A DNA stretch of 64,000 nucleotides, from NCBI RefSeq assembly GCF_002752655.1, contig NZ_CP023737.1:434001-498000 (forward strand). Direction: 5' to 3'. A program made the translations under genes and the position numbers. This document shows positions 38,122-46,595 of the stretch, piece by piece (the stretch's first letter is position 1; the number at the start of each line of letters is the position of its first letter). The notes below the pieces were generated by a model. The model was given only the letters and a program-made list of their open reading frames with translations, did not search any database and was not told the origin of the DNA. Source of the stretch: Methylosinus trichosporium OB3b (lineage in GTDB: Bacteria; Pseudomonadota; Alphaproteobacteria; Rhizobiales; Beijerinckiaceae).

Positions 38122-39354
38122 ATGGCTCGTCTGGTGATGAAGTTCGGCGGCACCTCCGTCGCCAATGTGGAGCGCATTCGCAATGTCGCGCGCCATGTGA
38201 AGCGCGAGGTCGACGCCGGCTATTCGGTCGCCGTCGTAGTCTCCGCCATGTCCGGCAAGACCAATGAGCTCGTCGGCTGGTGCAAGGACGCGGCGGCGCT
38301 GCACGACCAGCGCGAATATGACGCCGTCGTCGCCTCCGGCGAGCAGGTGACCGCGGGCCTGCTCGCGATCGCGCTGCAGAATATCGGGATCGCCGCCCGC
38401 TCCTGGCAAGGGTGGCAGGTCCCGATTCTCACCTCGGACGCGCATGGCTCGGCGCGCATCCAAACGATCGACGGCGTGCAGCTCCTTTCCGGCTTCGAGC
38501 GCGGCGAGGTCGCCGTGATCGCCGGCTTTCAAGGAATCCATCAGCCGAGCGGCCGCATCACCACGCTCGGCCGCGGCGGCTCGGACACGAGCGCGGTGGC
38601 GGTGGCGGCGGCGATCGAGGCCGATCGCTGCGATATCTACACCGATGTCGACGGCGTCTACACCACCGATCCGCGCGTCGTGCCCAAGGCGCGCCGGATG
38701 GAGCGCATCTCCTTCGAGGAGATGCTGGAGATGGCCTCGCTCGGCGCCAAGGTGCTGCAGGTGCGCTCGGTCGAGGTGGCGATGGTGCATGGCGTGCGCA
38801 CCTATGTGCGCTCGTCCTTCGACGATCCGGCCGATCCCAAGAGTGGCACGCTGATCTGCAAGGAGGAGGATATCGTGGAAGCGCAAGTCGTCACCGGCAT
38901 CGCCTTCTCGCGCGACGAGGCGCAGATCACTCTGCGCGGCGTCGCCGACAAGCCGGGGGTCGCGGCCGCGGTGTTCGTGCCGCTCGCCGAGGCCGGGGTC
39001 AATGTCGACATGATCGTGCAGGTCGCCTCGGAAGACACGATGACCGATATGACCTTCACGGTTCCCGCCGCCGAATATGAACGCTGCGTCGCCATTCTCG
39101 AAAAGGCCCGGCCGGCGATCGGCTATGCGGCGCTGACCGGCGCAAAGGACGTCGCCAAAGTGTCGGCGATCGGCATCGGCATGCGCAGCCATGCCGGCGT
39201 CGCCGCGCGCGCCTTCAAGGCGTTGGCCGACAAGGGCGTCAACATTCGCGCCATCACCACTTCCGAGATCAAATTCTCGGTGCTGATCGACGCCGCCTAC
39301 ACCGAGCTCGCCGTGCGCACGCTGCACTCGCTCTATGGGCTGGACGCGGCCTGA
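38122..39354 (+). CDS. lysC: Aspartate kinase
   Basis: A 410-residue enzyme committing aspartate to lysine, threonine and methionine synthesis. It begins MARLVMKFGGTSVANVERI, has the substrate-binding ITTLGRGGSDTSAVA and the regulatory stretch DVDGVYTTDPR, then two ACT domains at about 265-400 for feedback control. Start at ATG 38122 after CAGGTGG. In relatives ptsP often follows; here two paralogous small genes do. Confidence 0.97.
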   Translation: MARLVMKFGGTSVANVERIRNVARHVKREVDAGYSVAVVVSAMSGKTNELVGWCKDAAALHDQREYDAVVASGEQVTAGLLAIALQNIGIAARSWQGWQVPILTSDAHGSARIQTIDGVQLLSGFERGEVAVIAGFQGIHQPSGRITTLGRGGSDTSAVAVAAAIEADRCDIYTDVDGVYTTDPRVVPKARRMERISFEEMLEMASLGAKVLQVRSVEVAMVHGVRTYVRSSFDDPADPKSGTLICKEEDIVEAQVVTGIAFSRDEAQITLRGVADKPGVAAAVFVPLAEAGVNVDMIVQVASEDTMTDMTFTVPAAEYERCVAILEKARPAIGYAALTGAKDVAKVSAIGIGMRSHAGVAARAFKALADKGVNIRAITTSEIKFSVLIDAAYTELAVRTLHSLYGLDAA

Positions 39355-39434
39355 GCGCCGTCCGGCTCGACGCCGAGCTGACGCTCGGCTATAGATTCGG
39401 AGCGGCCGCCGCGGCGCGGAGGGAGACGTCGAGA

Positions 39435-39845
39435 ATGGAACAACTGGTCGCGCAGCTGAAGATCGCGCTCGGGGTCGACGCCGAAACAGCGCGCATCGCG
39501 GCCGGTCATGTGCTCGGCTTTTTCCAGAAGGCTTTTCCCGATATCGGCGTCGAGCTCGTCGACAAGATTCCCGGCGCGCGCGAGGCGGTCGCGGCTGCAG
39601 CGGCCATGCGCTACAAGCGCAATCTGCTGGGCGCGCTCGGCGGCGTCGGCAGCGTGATCGGCGGCAAGGCCGAGGTGCTCGCGCTCACCGCCAAGCTCAC
39701 CGCCATGGGCCTCTCGCCCGCCCAGCTGCAAAGGCTCGCCAAAGTGGTCTTCCTGCATGCGGAACGAACGATCGGCCGGCAGAAGCTGCAAAAAATGACC
39801 GACACGATTCCGAAGCTGTCGCAATTTCTCTGGCCGCAGGGCTGA
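39435..39845 (+). CDS. Small helical protein, paralogue A (DUF2267/DUF2780-like)
   Basis: A 136-residue protein of unknown function, predicted all helical. It shares its layout with the next gene: ME-x-L-(I/V)-A start, GVDAETARIAAGHVLGFFQKAFP, PGAREAV, a glycine-bearing middle, a helix with SPAQLQRLAKVVFLHAERT, then KLQKMTDTIPKLSQFLWPQG. A link to DUF2267 or DUF2780 is only suggested by the pattern helix / PG(A) / Gly-rich / LSQFL end. Followed by its paralogue after 91 bases. Confidence 0.75.
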   Translation: MEQLVAQLKIALGVDAETARIAAGHVLGFFQKAFPDIGVELVDKIPGAREAVAAAAAMRYKRNLLGALGGVGSVIGGKAEVLALTAKLTAMGLSPAQLQRLAKVVFLHAERTIGRQKLQKMTDTIPKLSQFLWPQG

Positions 39846-39936
39846 ACATCGGCTCACGAGCCGCGCCGCCCCTGCCCTCGCCCCGCGCCGGGAAGCGCGG
39901 AGCCGTCTCACTCGCCCCCTTTGTAGGAGCCTTCGC

Positions 39937-40347
39937 ATGGAAGAACTGATTGCGCGCATTTCCGCGGCCCTCGGCGTCGAGCCCGAGACGGCGAGGCTGG
40001 CGATCGGCCATGTCCTCGGCTTCTTTCGCAAGGAGTTCCCCGACGGGCCGGCGGCGGAGCTGATCGGCAAGCTGCCCGGAGCAGAAGAGGCGATCGCCGC
40101 GGCCGAGGCGGCGCCGGCGGCCGACGGCGGGCTCCTCGGCGGTCTGCTGGGCGGGCTCGGCGGCCTCGTCGGCGGCTCCAAGGGCGATCTGATGGCGCTC
40201 GCGGCGAAATTGTCCAGCGTCGGCCTGTCGATGGATCAGAGCCAGGCGCTCGCCAAGGAGTTCTTCGCCCATGCCGAAGGCATTGTCGGCGCGGAGAAGC
40301 TGAAGAAAATCACCGATTCGGTGCCGGGGCTGTCTCAGTTCCTCTAG
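39937..40347 (+). CDS. Small helical protein, paralogue B (DUF2267/DUF2780-like)
   Basis: A 136-residue homologue of the gene just upstream, same length and same beginning (ARISAALGVEPETARLAIGH) and end (KLKKITDSVPGLSQFL). Differs in a Gly-Leu-rich insert-like stretch (LLGGLLGGLGGLVGG). The pair looks like a tandem duplication that has diverged; the second gene has its own 91-base leader. No signal peptide. Function unknown. Confidence 0.8.
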   Translation: MEELIARISAALGVEPETARLAIGHVLGFFRKEFPDGPAAELIGKLPGAEEAIAAAEAAPAADGGLLGGLLGGLGGLVGGSKGDLMALAAKLSSVGLSMDQSQALAKEFFAHAEGIVGAEKLKKITDSVPGLSQFL

Positions 40348-40376
40348 GCTCTGAGACGAACCCGGGAATCGGGGCC

Positions 40377-40457
40377 GTCATTGCGAGCGGAGCGAAGCAA
40401 TCCTTCAGCCGTGGGGCGGCCCCTGGATTGCTTCGTCGCTGCGCTCCTCGCAATGAC
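40377..40457. repeat. Dispersed palindromic element, family E (copy 4)
   Basis: An 81-base copy nearly identical to copy 1 at the left arm (GTCATTGCGAGCGGAGCGAA) and right arm (CTCGCAATGAC). Sits between convergent gene ends (paralogue B and tyrS). Confidence 0.8.
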
Positions 40458-40495
40458 GGCCCTGTTCGTCTTGGTTTCTCTCGACGCAGAAGAAC

Positions 40496-41761
40496 TCAAG
40501 CGCCTTCGGGCGCCAGCAGCACATGGCGCTTCTTGCCGAGCGACAGCTTGACGACGCCATCGACGAGATTTGCGTCGCCGAGAGTCGCCTTCTCGTCGGT
40601 CACCGGCTCGTCGTTGAGACGCAGCCCGCCTGATTTGATCTGGCGACGCGCCTCGCCCGTGGATGCGACGAGCCCGGCCTTCACGAAGGCGCTGAGCACG
40701 CCGAGCCCGGCGGACCATTCCGCAGCGGGAACCGCCACGCGCGGCAGGGACAGCGCCAGCGCTCCTTCCTCGAAGGTGCGGCGCGCGGTCTCGGCGGCGG
40801 CTTCCGCCGCCTCGCGCCCATGCAGCAGCGCGGTCGCCTCTGTGGCCAACGCCTTCTTCGCCTCGTTGATCTCGGCCCCGCCGAGCGCGGCGAGCTTCTC
40901 GATCTCATCGAGCGGCAGGAAGGTGAACAACTTCAGGAAGCGGAGGACGTCGGCGTCTTCGACATTGCGCCAGAACTGCCAATAATCGTAGGGCGACAGC
41001 ATGGACGCGTCGAGCCAGACGGCGCCGGCGGCGGTCTTGCCCATTTTCGCGCCCGAAGAGGTGGTGAGCAGCGGCGCGGTCAGCGCATAGAGCTGATGCG
41101 TGCCGAGGCGGCGGCCGAGATCGACGCCCATGACGATATTGCCCCATTGATCGGAGCCGCCCATCTGCAGAGAGGCGCCATAGCGCTTCGCGATCTCGAC
41201 GAAATCATAGGACTGCAGGCACATATAGTTGAATTCGATGAAGGACAGCTCCTGCTCGCGATCGAGCCGCAGCTTCACCGAATCCATCGACAGCATGCGA
41301 TTGACCGAGAAATGCCGGCCGACATCGCGCAGGAAGTCGATGTAATTGAGCTTGGTCAGCCATTCGGCGTTGTCGAGCAGCACGGCGTCGGTCTTGCGCG
41401 CGCCGAAAGCCAGAAACTTCTCGAATGTCTTCTGGATCGCCGCCTTATTAGCGTCGATGGTCTCGATGGTCAGCAGCTTGCGGCTCTCGTCCTTGCCGGA
41501 CGGATCGCCGACCCGCGTCGTGCCGCCGCCGACGAGCGGCAGCGGCTTGCCGCCGGTCTTCTGCAGCCAGGCGAGCATCATGATCGACAGCAGATTGCCG
41601 ACATGAAGCGAGGCGGCCGTGCAGTCGAAGCCGACATAAGCGACGAGATCGCCGGAACAGGCTTTTTCGTCGAGCCCCGAAAAATCGGAGCATTGATGCA
41701 CGAACCCGCGCGCGATCAGCGTCGCGAGAAATTCGGAATTGGGGCGGAAAGCGTCTGACAT
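40496..41761 (-). CDS. tyrS: Tyrosyl-tRNA synthetase
   Basis: A 421-residue class I synthetase. The HIGH-type motif appears as SLHVGNLL, tyrosine-binding residues are in [11 protein letters not shown] and YDFVE, the KMSKS-type motif reads KMGKT, and a C-terminal S4-like RNA-binding domain has [17 protein letters not shown]. The ATG at 41761 gives [15 protein letters not shown]; the longer frame is spurious. Housekeeping gene standing alone here. Confidence 0.96.
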   Translation of the reverse strand: MSDAFRPNSEFLATLIARGFVHQCSDFSGLDEKACSGDLVAYVGFDCTAASLHVGNLLSIMMLAWLQKTGGKPLPLVGGGTTRVGDPSGKDESRKLLTIETIDANKAAIQKTFEKFLAFGARKTDAVLLDNAEWLTKLNYIDFLRDVGRHFSVNRMLSMDSVKLRLDREQELSFIEFNYMCLQSYDFVEIAKRYGASLQMGGSDQWGNIVMGVDLGRRLGTHQLYALTAPLLTTSSGAKMGKTAAGAVWLDASMLSPYDYWQFWRNVEDADVLRFLKLFTFLPLDEIEKLAALGGAEINEAKKALATEATALLHGREAAEAAAETARRTFEEGALALSLPRVAVPAAEWSAGLGVLSAFVKAGLVASTGEARRQIKSGGLRLNDEPVTDEKATLGDANLVDGVVKLSLGKKRHVLLAPEGA

Positions 41762-41862
41762 GAACGGGGTGTTAAGCGCATTGCGGACGGCGCGCAAGCA
41801 CTGGGCGACATGCAGGACCGCGATGGTCGCATGGCGAAAACACCGCATCGTCGATCAAAAGC

Positions 41863-42264
41863 TCAATTGTCGGCGATGTGGAGCTTTGCAGCGTCCGCCA
41901 GAAAGGCCGAGCGCGACTGGCCGAGAGCTTTCGCCGTCCGGTCGATGCGCTCCAACAGGCCTTGGTCGATCGAAATATTGATGCGCACTACTCGCTTCGG
42001 CAGGTCGACGCCGATCGCTGCGACGGTCGCGTCCTCGAACCAGTCGGCCATTTCCGGGTCTGCACGCAATTCTCGGACGCCGCGCAAATGCGGCAGCGTC
42101 TTTCCGTCTTCCATCATTCCTTCCACATGGAGCGCGAGCGCTTGGCCGCCCTTCGCGATGACCTCGTCGATCGTGGAGGCGGTGCTGATGCAACCCGGAA
42201 AGTCCGGAAAGGATATTCCGAACGAGCCATTCTCTTCATGGATGAGGGCGATCGCGTAGTTCAA
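41863..42264 (-). CDS. HicB-family antitoxin without partner
   Basis: A 133-residue protein. The N-terminal HicB domain (MNYAIALIHEENGSFGISFP, DFPGCISTASTIDEVI) resembles a partial RNase H fold, and the C-terminal ribbon-helix-helix is VRINISIDQGLLERIDRTAK. The start is TTG at 42264, with AGGAGCAGGA before it. HicA normally lies directly adjacent as a small double-stranded-RNA-binding toxin; neither flank (41762-41862 or 42265-42425) contains such a frame. It is therefore a solitary antitoxin that may regulate other targets. Confidence 0.85.
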   Translation of the reverse strand: MNYAIALIHEENGSFGISFPDFPGCISTASTIDEVIAKGGQALALHVEGMMEDGKTLPHLRGVRELRADPEMADWFEDATVAAIGVDLPKRVVRINISIDQGLLERIDRTAKALGQSRSAFLADAAKLHIADN

Positions 42265-42425
42265 TTCCTGCTCCTGCGCACATTATTACACACCCTATCC
42301 CCACTCGTGAAAAGAAGCGCCGCGCTTCAGCGGGACACGCTCGCGGCGAGAAAACAGGCGCGTATCGCGCTTCATCGCTCTCACGCCACTGGTTCGCCAC
42401 ATGGCGAAACGATAAAATTCACAAG

Positions 42426-43234
42426 ATGATTCGCTCCTTCTCCCTCCCCCGGCCGCCGTCGCGGCCCTCGGCCTCGCGCTGTGCTGCGCCGGCGCGCCGG
42501 CTCTCGCCAAAGACAAGCCCGCCGCCGAGGACGCGGCCGACTCCAGAGCCGACAAGAAAAAGCCGGCGAAGCCCGATTCGAAGAAGGTCGAGGCGAAAAA
42601 GCCGGATAGCGCCAAGCCGGCGGCCAAGAAGACCGCCGAAGTGAAGAAGCCCAATGGCGGCGCCGGCAAGACCGAGGCGGAGCAGAGCGAGCCCGCGGCC
42701 GGAAACGCCAAGCACGGGAAGGGCAAGCCGGGCAAGGACGCCAAGAGCGAGGCCAAGGAAAAGCCCGCAGAGAAAGAGAAAGGCGCCTCCAAGCCGCCGA
42801 GCGCGGTCGGGACGTTCGGCGATTGGAACGCCATGACCGCCCATGCGCAGGGCAAGGACAAGACCTGCTATGCGCTCGCCGAGCCGAAGGAGCGTCAGCC
42901 CGCCAAGCTGCAGCGCGACAAGGCCTATATCTTCATCTCGACGCGCCCCGGCGAAGGCGTGCGCAACGAGGTGGCGATCATTCTGGGCTTCCCGCTGAAG
43001 GACGGCGGCGCCGCGACCGCCGAGATCGACGGCAAATCCTTCGAGCTCGTCACCAAGGGCTCCAACGCCTGGGTGAAGAATCCCGCCAAGGAGAAGGAAT
43101 TCGTCGACACGATGAAGAGCGGCGGCAAGCTCTCGATCAAGGCGCCGTCGATCAAGGGCAATGTGACGACCGACGTCTATGCGCTCAAGGGCCTCGCCGA
43201 AGCGCTCGCCCGCGTGCAGAAGGAATGCCCGTGA
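42426..43234 (+). pseudogene. IalB-like secreted protein with frameshift in the signal peptide
   Basis: The main part (from about 42446 to the stop at 43234) encodes an Ala-rich signal core (AAVAALGLALCCAGAPALA), a long Lys/Ala/Pro/Asp/Glu-rich spacer, and a C-terminal domain of the invasion-associated locus B type (TFGDWNAMTAHAQGKDKTCY, FISTRPGEG). The only reasonable start, ATG at 42426 (MIRSFSLP), is in another frame: the two join across a run of five C at 42446-42450, where six would restore the frame. No in-frame ATG, GTG or TTG exists for the signal peptide; the first start in the coding frame (GTG 42641) would omit it. Either a sequencing error, a slippage site or a broken gene. Confidence 0.7.
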
Positions 43235-44245
<1,011 letters not shown>

Positions 44246-44429
44246 GACTGCAACTCTCCAGTAGAAAAGAAGCGCGCGACCCGATAACATATCCGTGCGC
44301 CGTGGTCGATCCGGGCGCGCGGCCAGAAGGTTTGCGCGCCGGCGAGCTTGACTCTTGCGCGGCTTATATCAAACTCGACAACAGCGCCTCAGATGGCTTG
44401 GCGCTGGAAGAAACCAGGAGGGAAAAAAA

Positions 44430-44516
44430 ATGGAGGGCATGCTTATTCCGGGGATCATGGTCGGCATGGCGATCGGCGGCTTCATCATCATGACCCGGCT
44501 GTACGGCTCGAAGTAA
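44430..44516 (+). CDS. 28-residue glycine-zipper membrane peptide
   Basis: A tiny frame, too short for ordinary gene finding: it starts MEGMLIPGIMVGMAIGGF and ends MTRLYGSK. It has a strong ribosome-binding site (AGGAGGG 8 bases before the ATG), a single membrane-spanning stretch with GxxxGxxxG spacing (Gly8, Gly12, Gly16), and a rho-independent terminator 26 bases after its stop. These three together make a real gene likely. A role as a small membrane regulator or a subunit of a larger complex is possible; I know no match. Neighbours are an O-methyltransferase and a DUF2157 protein on the other strand. Confidence 0.7.
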   Translation: MEGMLIPGIMVGMAIGGFIIMTRLYGSK

Positions 44517-44541
44517 TCGAGACCCCATCCGCGAAATTACG

Positions 44542-44567
44542 GCCCGGTCCTCGCGACCGGGCTTTTT
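44542..44567 (+). terminator. Rho-independent terminator of the 28-residue gene
   Basis: The stem GCCCGGTC pairs with GACCGGGC around the loop CTCGC, followed by TTTTT. Placed 26 bases after the peptide stop and 20 before the convergent DUF2157 stop. Confidence 0.85.
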
Positions 44568-44586
44568 CGTTTCGAGGGCCTTCCGG

Positions 44587-45651
44587 TCAAAGAGCGTCGC
44601 GTGCATGGGCCGGGCGCAGATTGCGCAGCTGGTCCGGCAGAACGCCGCCGACGACGCCAGCCAGGCGCGCCCCATAGCGGTGAAACAACAGCCCCGCGGC
44701 GATGATGGCGACGCCGATCGCCGACAGAGCGAAGGGAAAGAGAATCGAATCCCGGAACACCTCGCTCGCCAGATGGCCGAGATAGAGAGAGACCCCGAAG
44801 GCGCCGAAAATGGCGTAGGCGCGGCGCACCAGCGCCAGCGCCAGCATCACCAGCCCGAGATTGACCGCGCAATAGACCGCCTTGCCGGCCTCATCGCCGC
44901 TGTGCTGCGCCGTGAGCCCGCCCCAAAAGGCGAGAAGCCCGGCAAGATGCAGCCAAAAGGCGAAGTCCCCTCCCCGCCAGCGCTTCAAATCCACGAGCCA
45001 GGCCGCCGCGATCACGACGAGGCCGAAGACGAGGCTGACATTGGCGCGCTGCTCGAAGCCGAACGCCTCGCTGCGCGCGAGCCAGGGCGTCAGATCCATC
45101 GACATGAACCAGAGCGCTAAGGCGATGATCATGGTGAGGAAAGGAAAAGGGAAGAAGATCAGCGCAATCAGCGCAGCGGCGATGGTCCCGAGCTCCATCG
45201 GCAGCCAGCTCGAGCGCACCCAGACATAGAAGTCGTGATAGTTCGGCGCGTCGGTCGGATCATGACCGCCGGCGAGTTGCAGCGCGAAGATAAGCAAGGG
45301 CGCCATGGAGACGGCGCAGGTGACGAGCAGCCCCGCTGGCGTGCGCAGCCCGCGCCGGCGCCACAGATAGGCGCCCGCCGCCGTGAACAGCACGCCATAG
45401 GCGAGCGAGGTGACGATCAGCGACGGCGCGCCCCAGAGGCCGAAGGCCGTGGTGCTGAACAGGCTCATCGCCGAGATCACAATGAGCGCGCCCATATACC
45501 AGAGGACATTGACGATATCGAAGCGCGGCGCGTCACGCCCGCTCGCCCGCTCGGCGAGGAAGGTCTCGAGATTTTGGTGTGTCGGCGTATCTATGACGCC
45601 GGCCTCGAGGGCGGCGCGCAGATCGTCTGTCGCGAATGTCGTGCGGGGCAT
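44587..45651 (-). CDS. DUF2157-like polytopic membrane protein
   Basis: A 354-residue protein. The short N-terminal soluble helix (DDLRAALEAGVIDTPTHQNLETFL) followed by about eight to ten hydrophobic segments matches the DUF2157 plan. The function of the family is unknown. I use the ATG at 45651 (MPRTTFATDD); the frame is open 80 codons further upstream, but that part reads as shadow of the divergent gene region. Confidence 0.82.
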   Translation of the reverse strand: MPRTTFATDDLRAALEAGVIDTPTHQNLETFLAERASGRDAPRFDIVNVLWYMGALIVISAMSLFSTTAFGLWGAPSLIVTSLAYGVLFTAAGAYLWRRRGLRTPAGLLVTCAVSMAPLLIFALQLAGGHDPTDAPNYHDFYVWVRSSWLPMELGTIAAALIALIFFPFPFLTMIIALALWFMSMDLTPWLARSEAFGFEQRANVSLVFGLVVIAAAWLVDLKRWRGGDFAFWLHLAGLLAFWGGLTAQHSGDEAGKAVYCAVNLGLVMLALALVRRAYAIFGAFGVSLYLGHLASEVFRDSILFPFALSAIGVAIIAAGLLFHRYGARLAGVVGGVLPDQLRNLRPAHARDAL

Positions 45652-45823
45652 CGAAGAGTCCTCGTCCAAAGAGGCCGCGCGGGCTCGAGCGTCGCCGGCC
45701 CCGAAGCTATGTCCCCGATAGCGCAGGATTTGGAGCAAATTTGTGTGGCGGCGCACGGAAGGCCGAGGCGAGTCGCCGCACGCCCATTTTGTGCTAGCTT
45801 GCGTCGTTGGAGGAGGAAGCGCC

Positions 45824-46114
45824 ATGCGTAAGGTGGAAGAAATCAGCATTCTCCTGGCTCCCGACCTGCTCCGGGCGGTACGTGAGAGCATCGCCGCCGG
45901 CGAATTTGCGTCGCCCAGCGAAGCTCTCGGCGACGCCGTCCGTGTCTGGCGACGCCAACGGGCCGAGGACGCCGAGCGGCTCGCCTCAGCTCGCGAGCGT
46001 ATCCGTCGATCCTTGGAGGATCCGCGCAGCGACGTTTCGATGGATGAAGTCGAGGCCCGGCTTCTCGAGCTGCACGCCGGGACCGAGGCGCGCCTTGCGT
46101 CGTCTCGAGGTTAG
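45824..46114 (+). CDS. ParD-like antitoxin (ribbon-helix-helix)
   Basis: A 96-residue antitoxin. The N-terminal RHH is EISILLAPDLLRAVRESIAAGEFASPSEALGDAV, followed by an acidic helical tail (VEARLLELHAGTEARLASSRG) for toxin binding. ATG at 45824, with the strong site GGAGGAGGAA upstream. Overlaps the toxin frame by 20 bases, so translation is coupled. Expected to repress its own promoter. Confidence 0.87.
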   Translation: MRKVEEISILLAPDLLRAVRESIAAGEFASPSEALGDAVRVWRRQRAEDAERLASARERIRRSLEDPRSDVSMDEVEARLLELHAGTEARLASSRG

Positions 46115-46424
46115 GTTTCGGCCAGCGGCGCTGGAAGACCTCCAAGACATATATCTCTTCGTGTTTCGGGCCTCGGCGAACACTCGAATCGCTCGGGGGT
46201 TCGTCGATCGGATTGTGGAGCGTCGCCGCCGGATCGGCGACGCGCCCTTCGGCGGCCCGGCGCGCGACGACCTCGCGCCGGGACTGCGGATCGTTCCATT
46301 CGAGCGATCGGCGGTGATCGCTTATCGGGTCGAGGATGACTGCGTTCGGATCATCGACGTGTTTTACGGCGGTCGCGATTTCGAGGCGTTCTTTCGTCGA
46401 GGCGGGGCCGAAGATAATCGGTGA
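46095..46424 (+). CDS. ParE/RelE-family toxin
   Basis: A 109-residue toxin of the RelE/ParE fold. It starts MRRLEVRFRPAALEDLQDIY (TTG at 46095, GAGG six bases before), which matches the N terminus of ParE proteins. Conserved features include PARDDLAPGLRIVPF and the strand AYRVEDDCVRIIDVFYGGRD. ParE members poison gyrase; RelE members cut mRNA, and the sequence alone favours ParE. The long in-frame extension upstream is antitoxin DNA read in another frame. Confidence 0.87.
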   Translation: MRRLEVRFRPAALEDLQDIYLFVFRASANTRIARGFVDRIVERRRRIGDAPFGGPARDDLAPGLRIVPFERSAVIAYRVEDDCVRIIDVFYGGRDFEAFFRRGGAEDNR

Positions 46425-46595
46425 AAGCCCTGTCCGACGTCGACACGGCGGGCAAGTGAGCAGCCCTCCCCGTCCTCCCCCGATTTGACAGGCGGCCCCT
46501 GTTTTGCCCATCTTCCCGCCCGACAGCGGGACAGGCCCCCCGGCGCTGAGCCGAGGCGGGGCCGTTCGCGCGCGAATTTCTCGAGGAACTGACGG

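Noticed and set aside
42295..42861. 188-codon minus-strand frame over the IalB-like gene
   Set aside because: Antisense shadow of the Lys/Ala-rich spacer; its apparent hydrophobic stretches come from complementing Lys/Ala codons.
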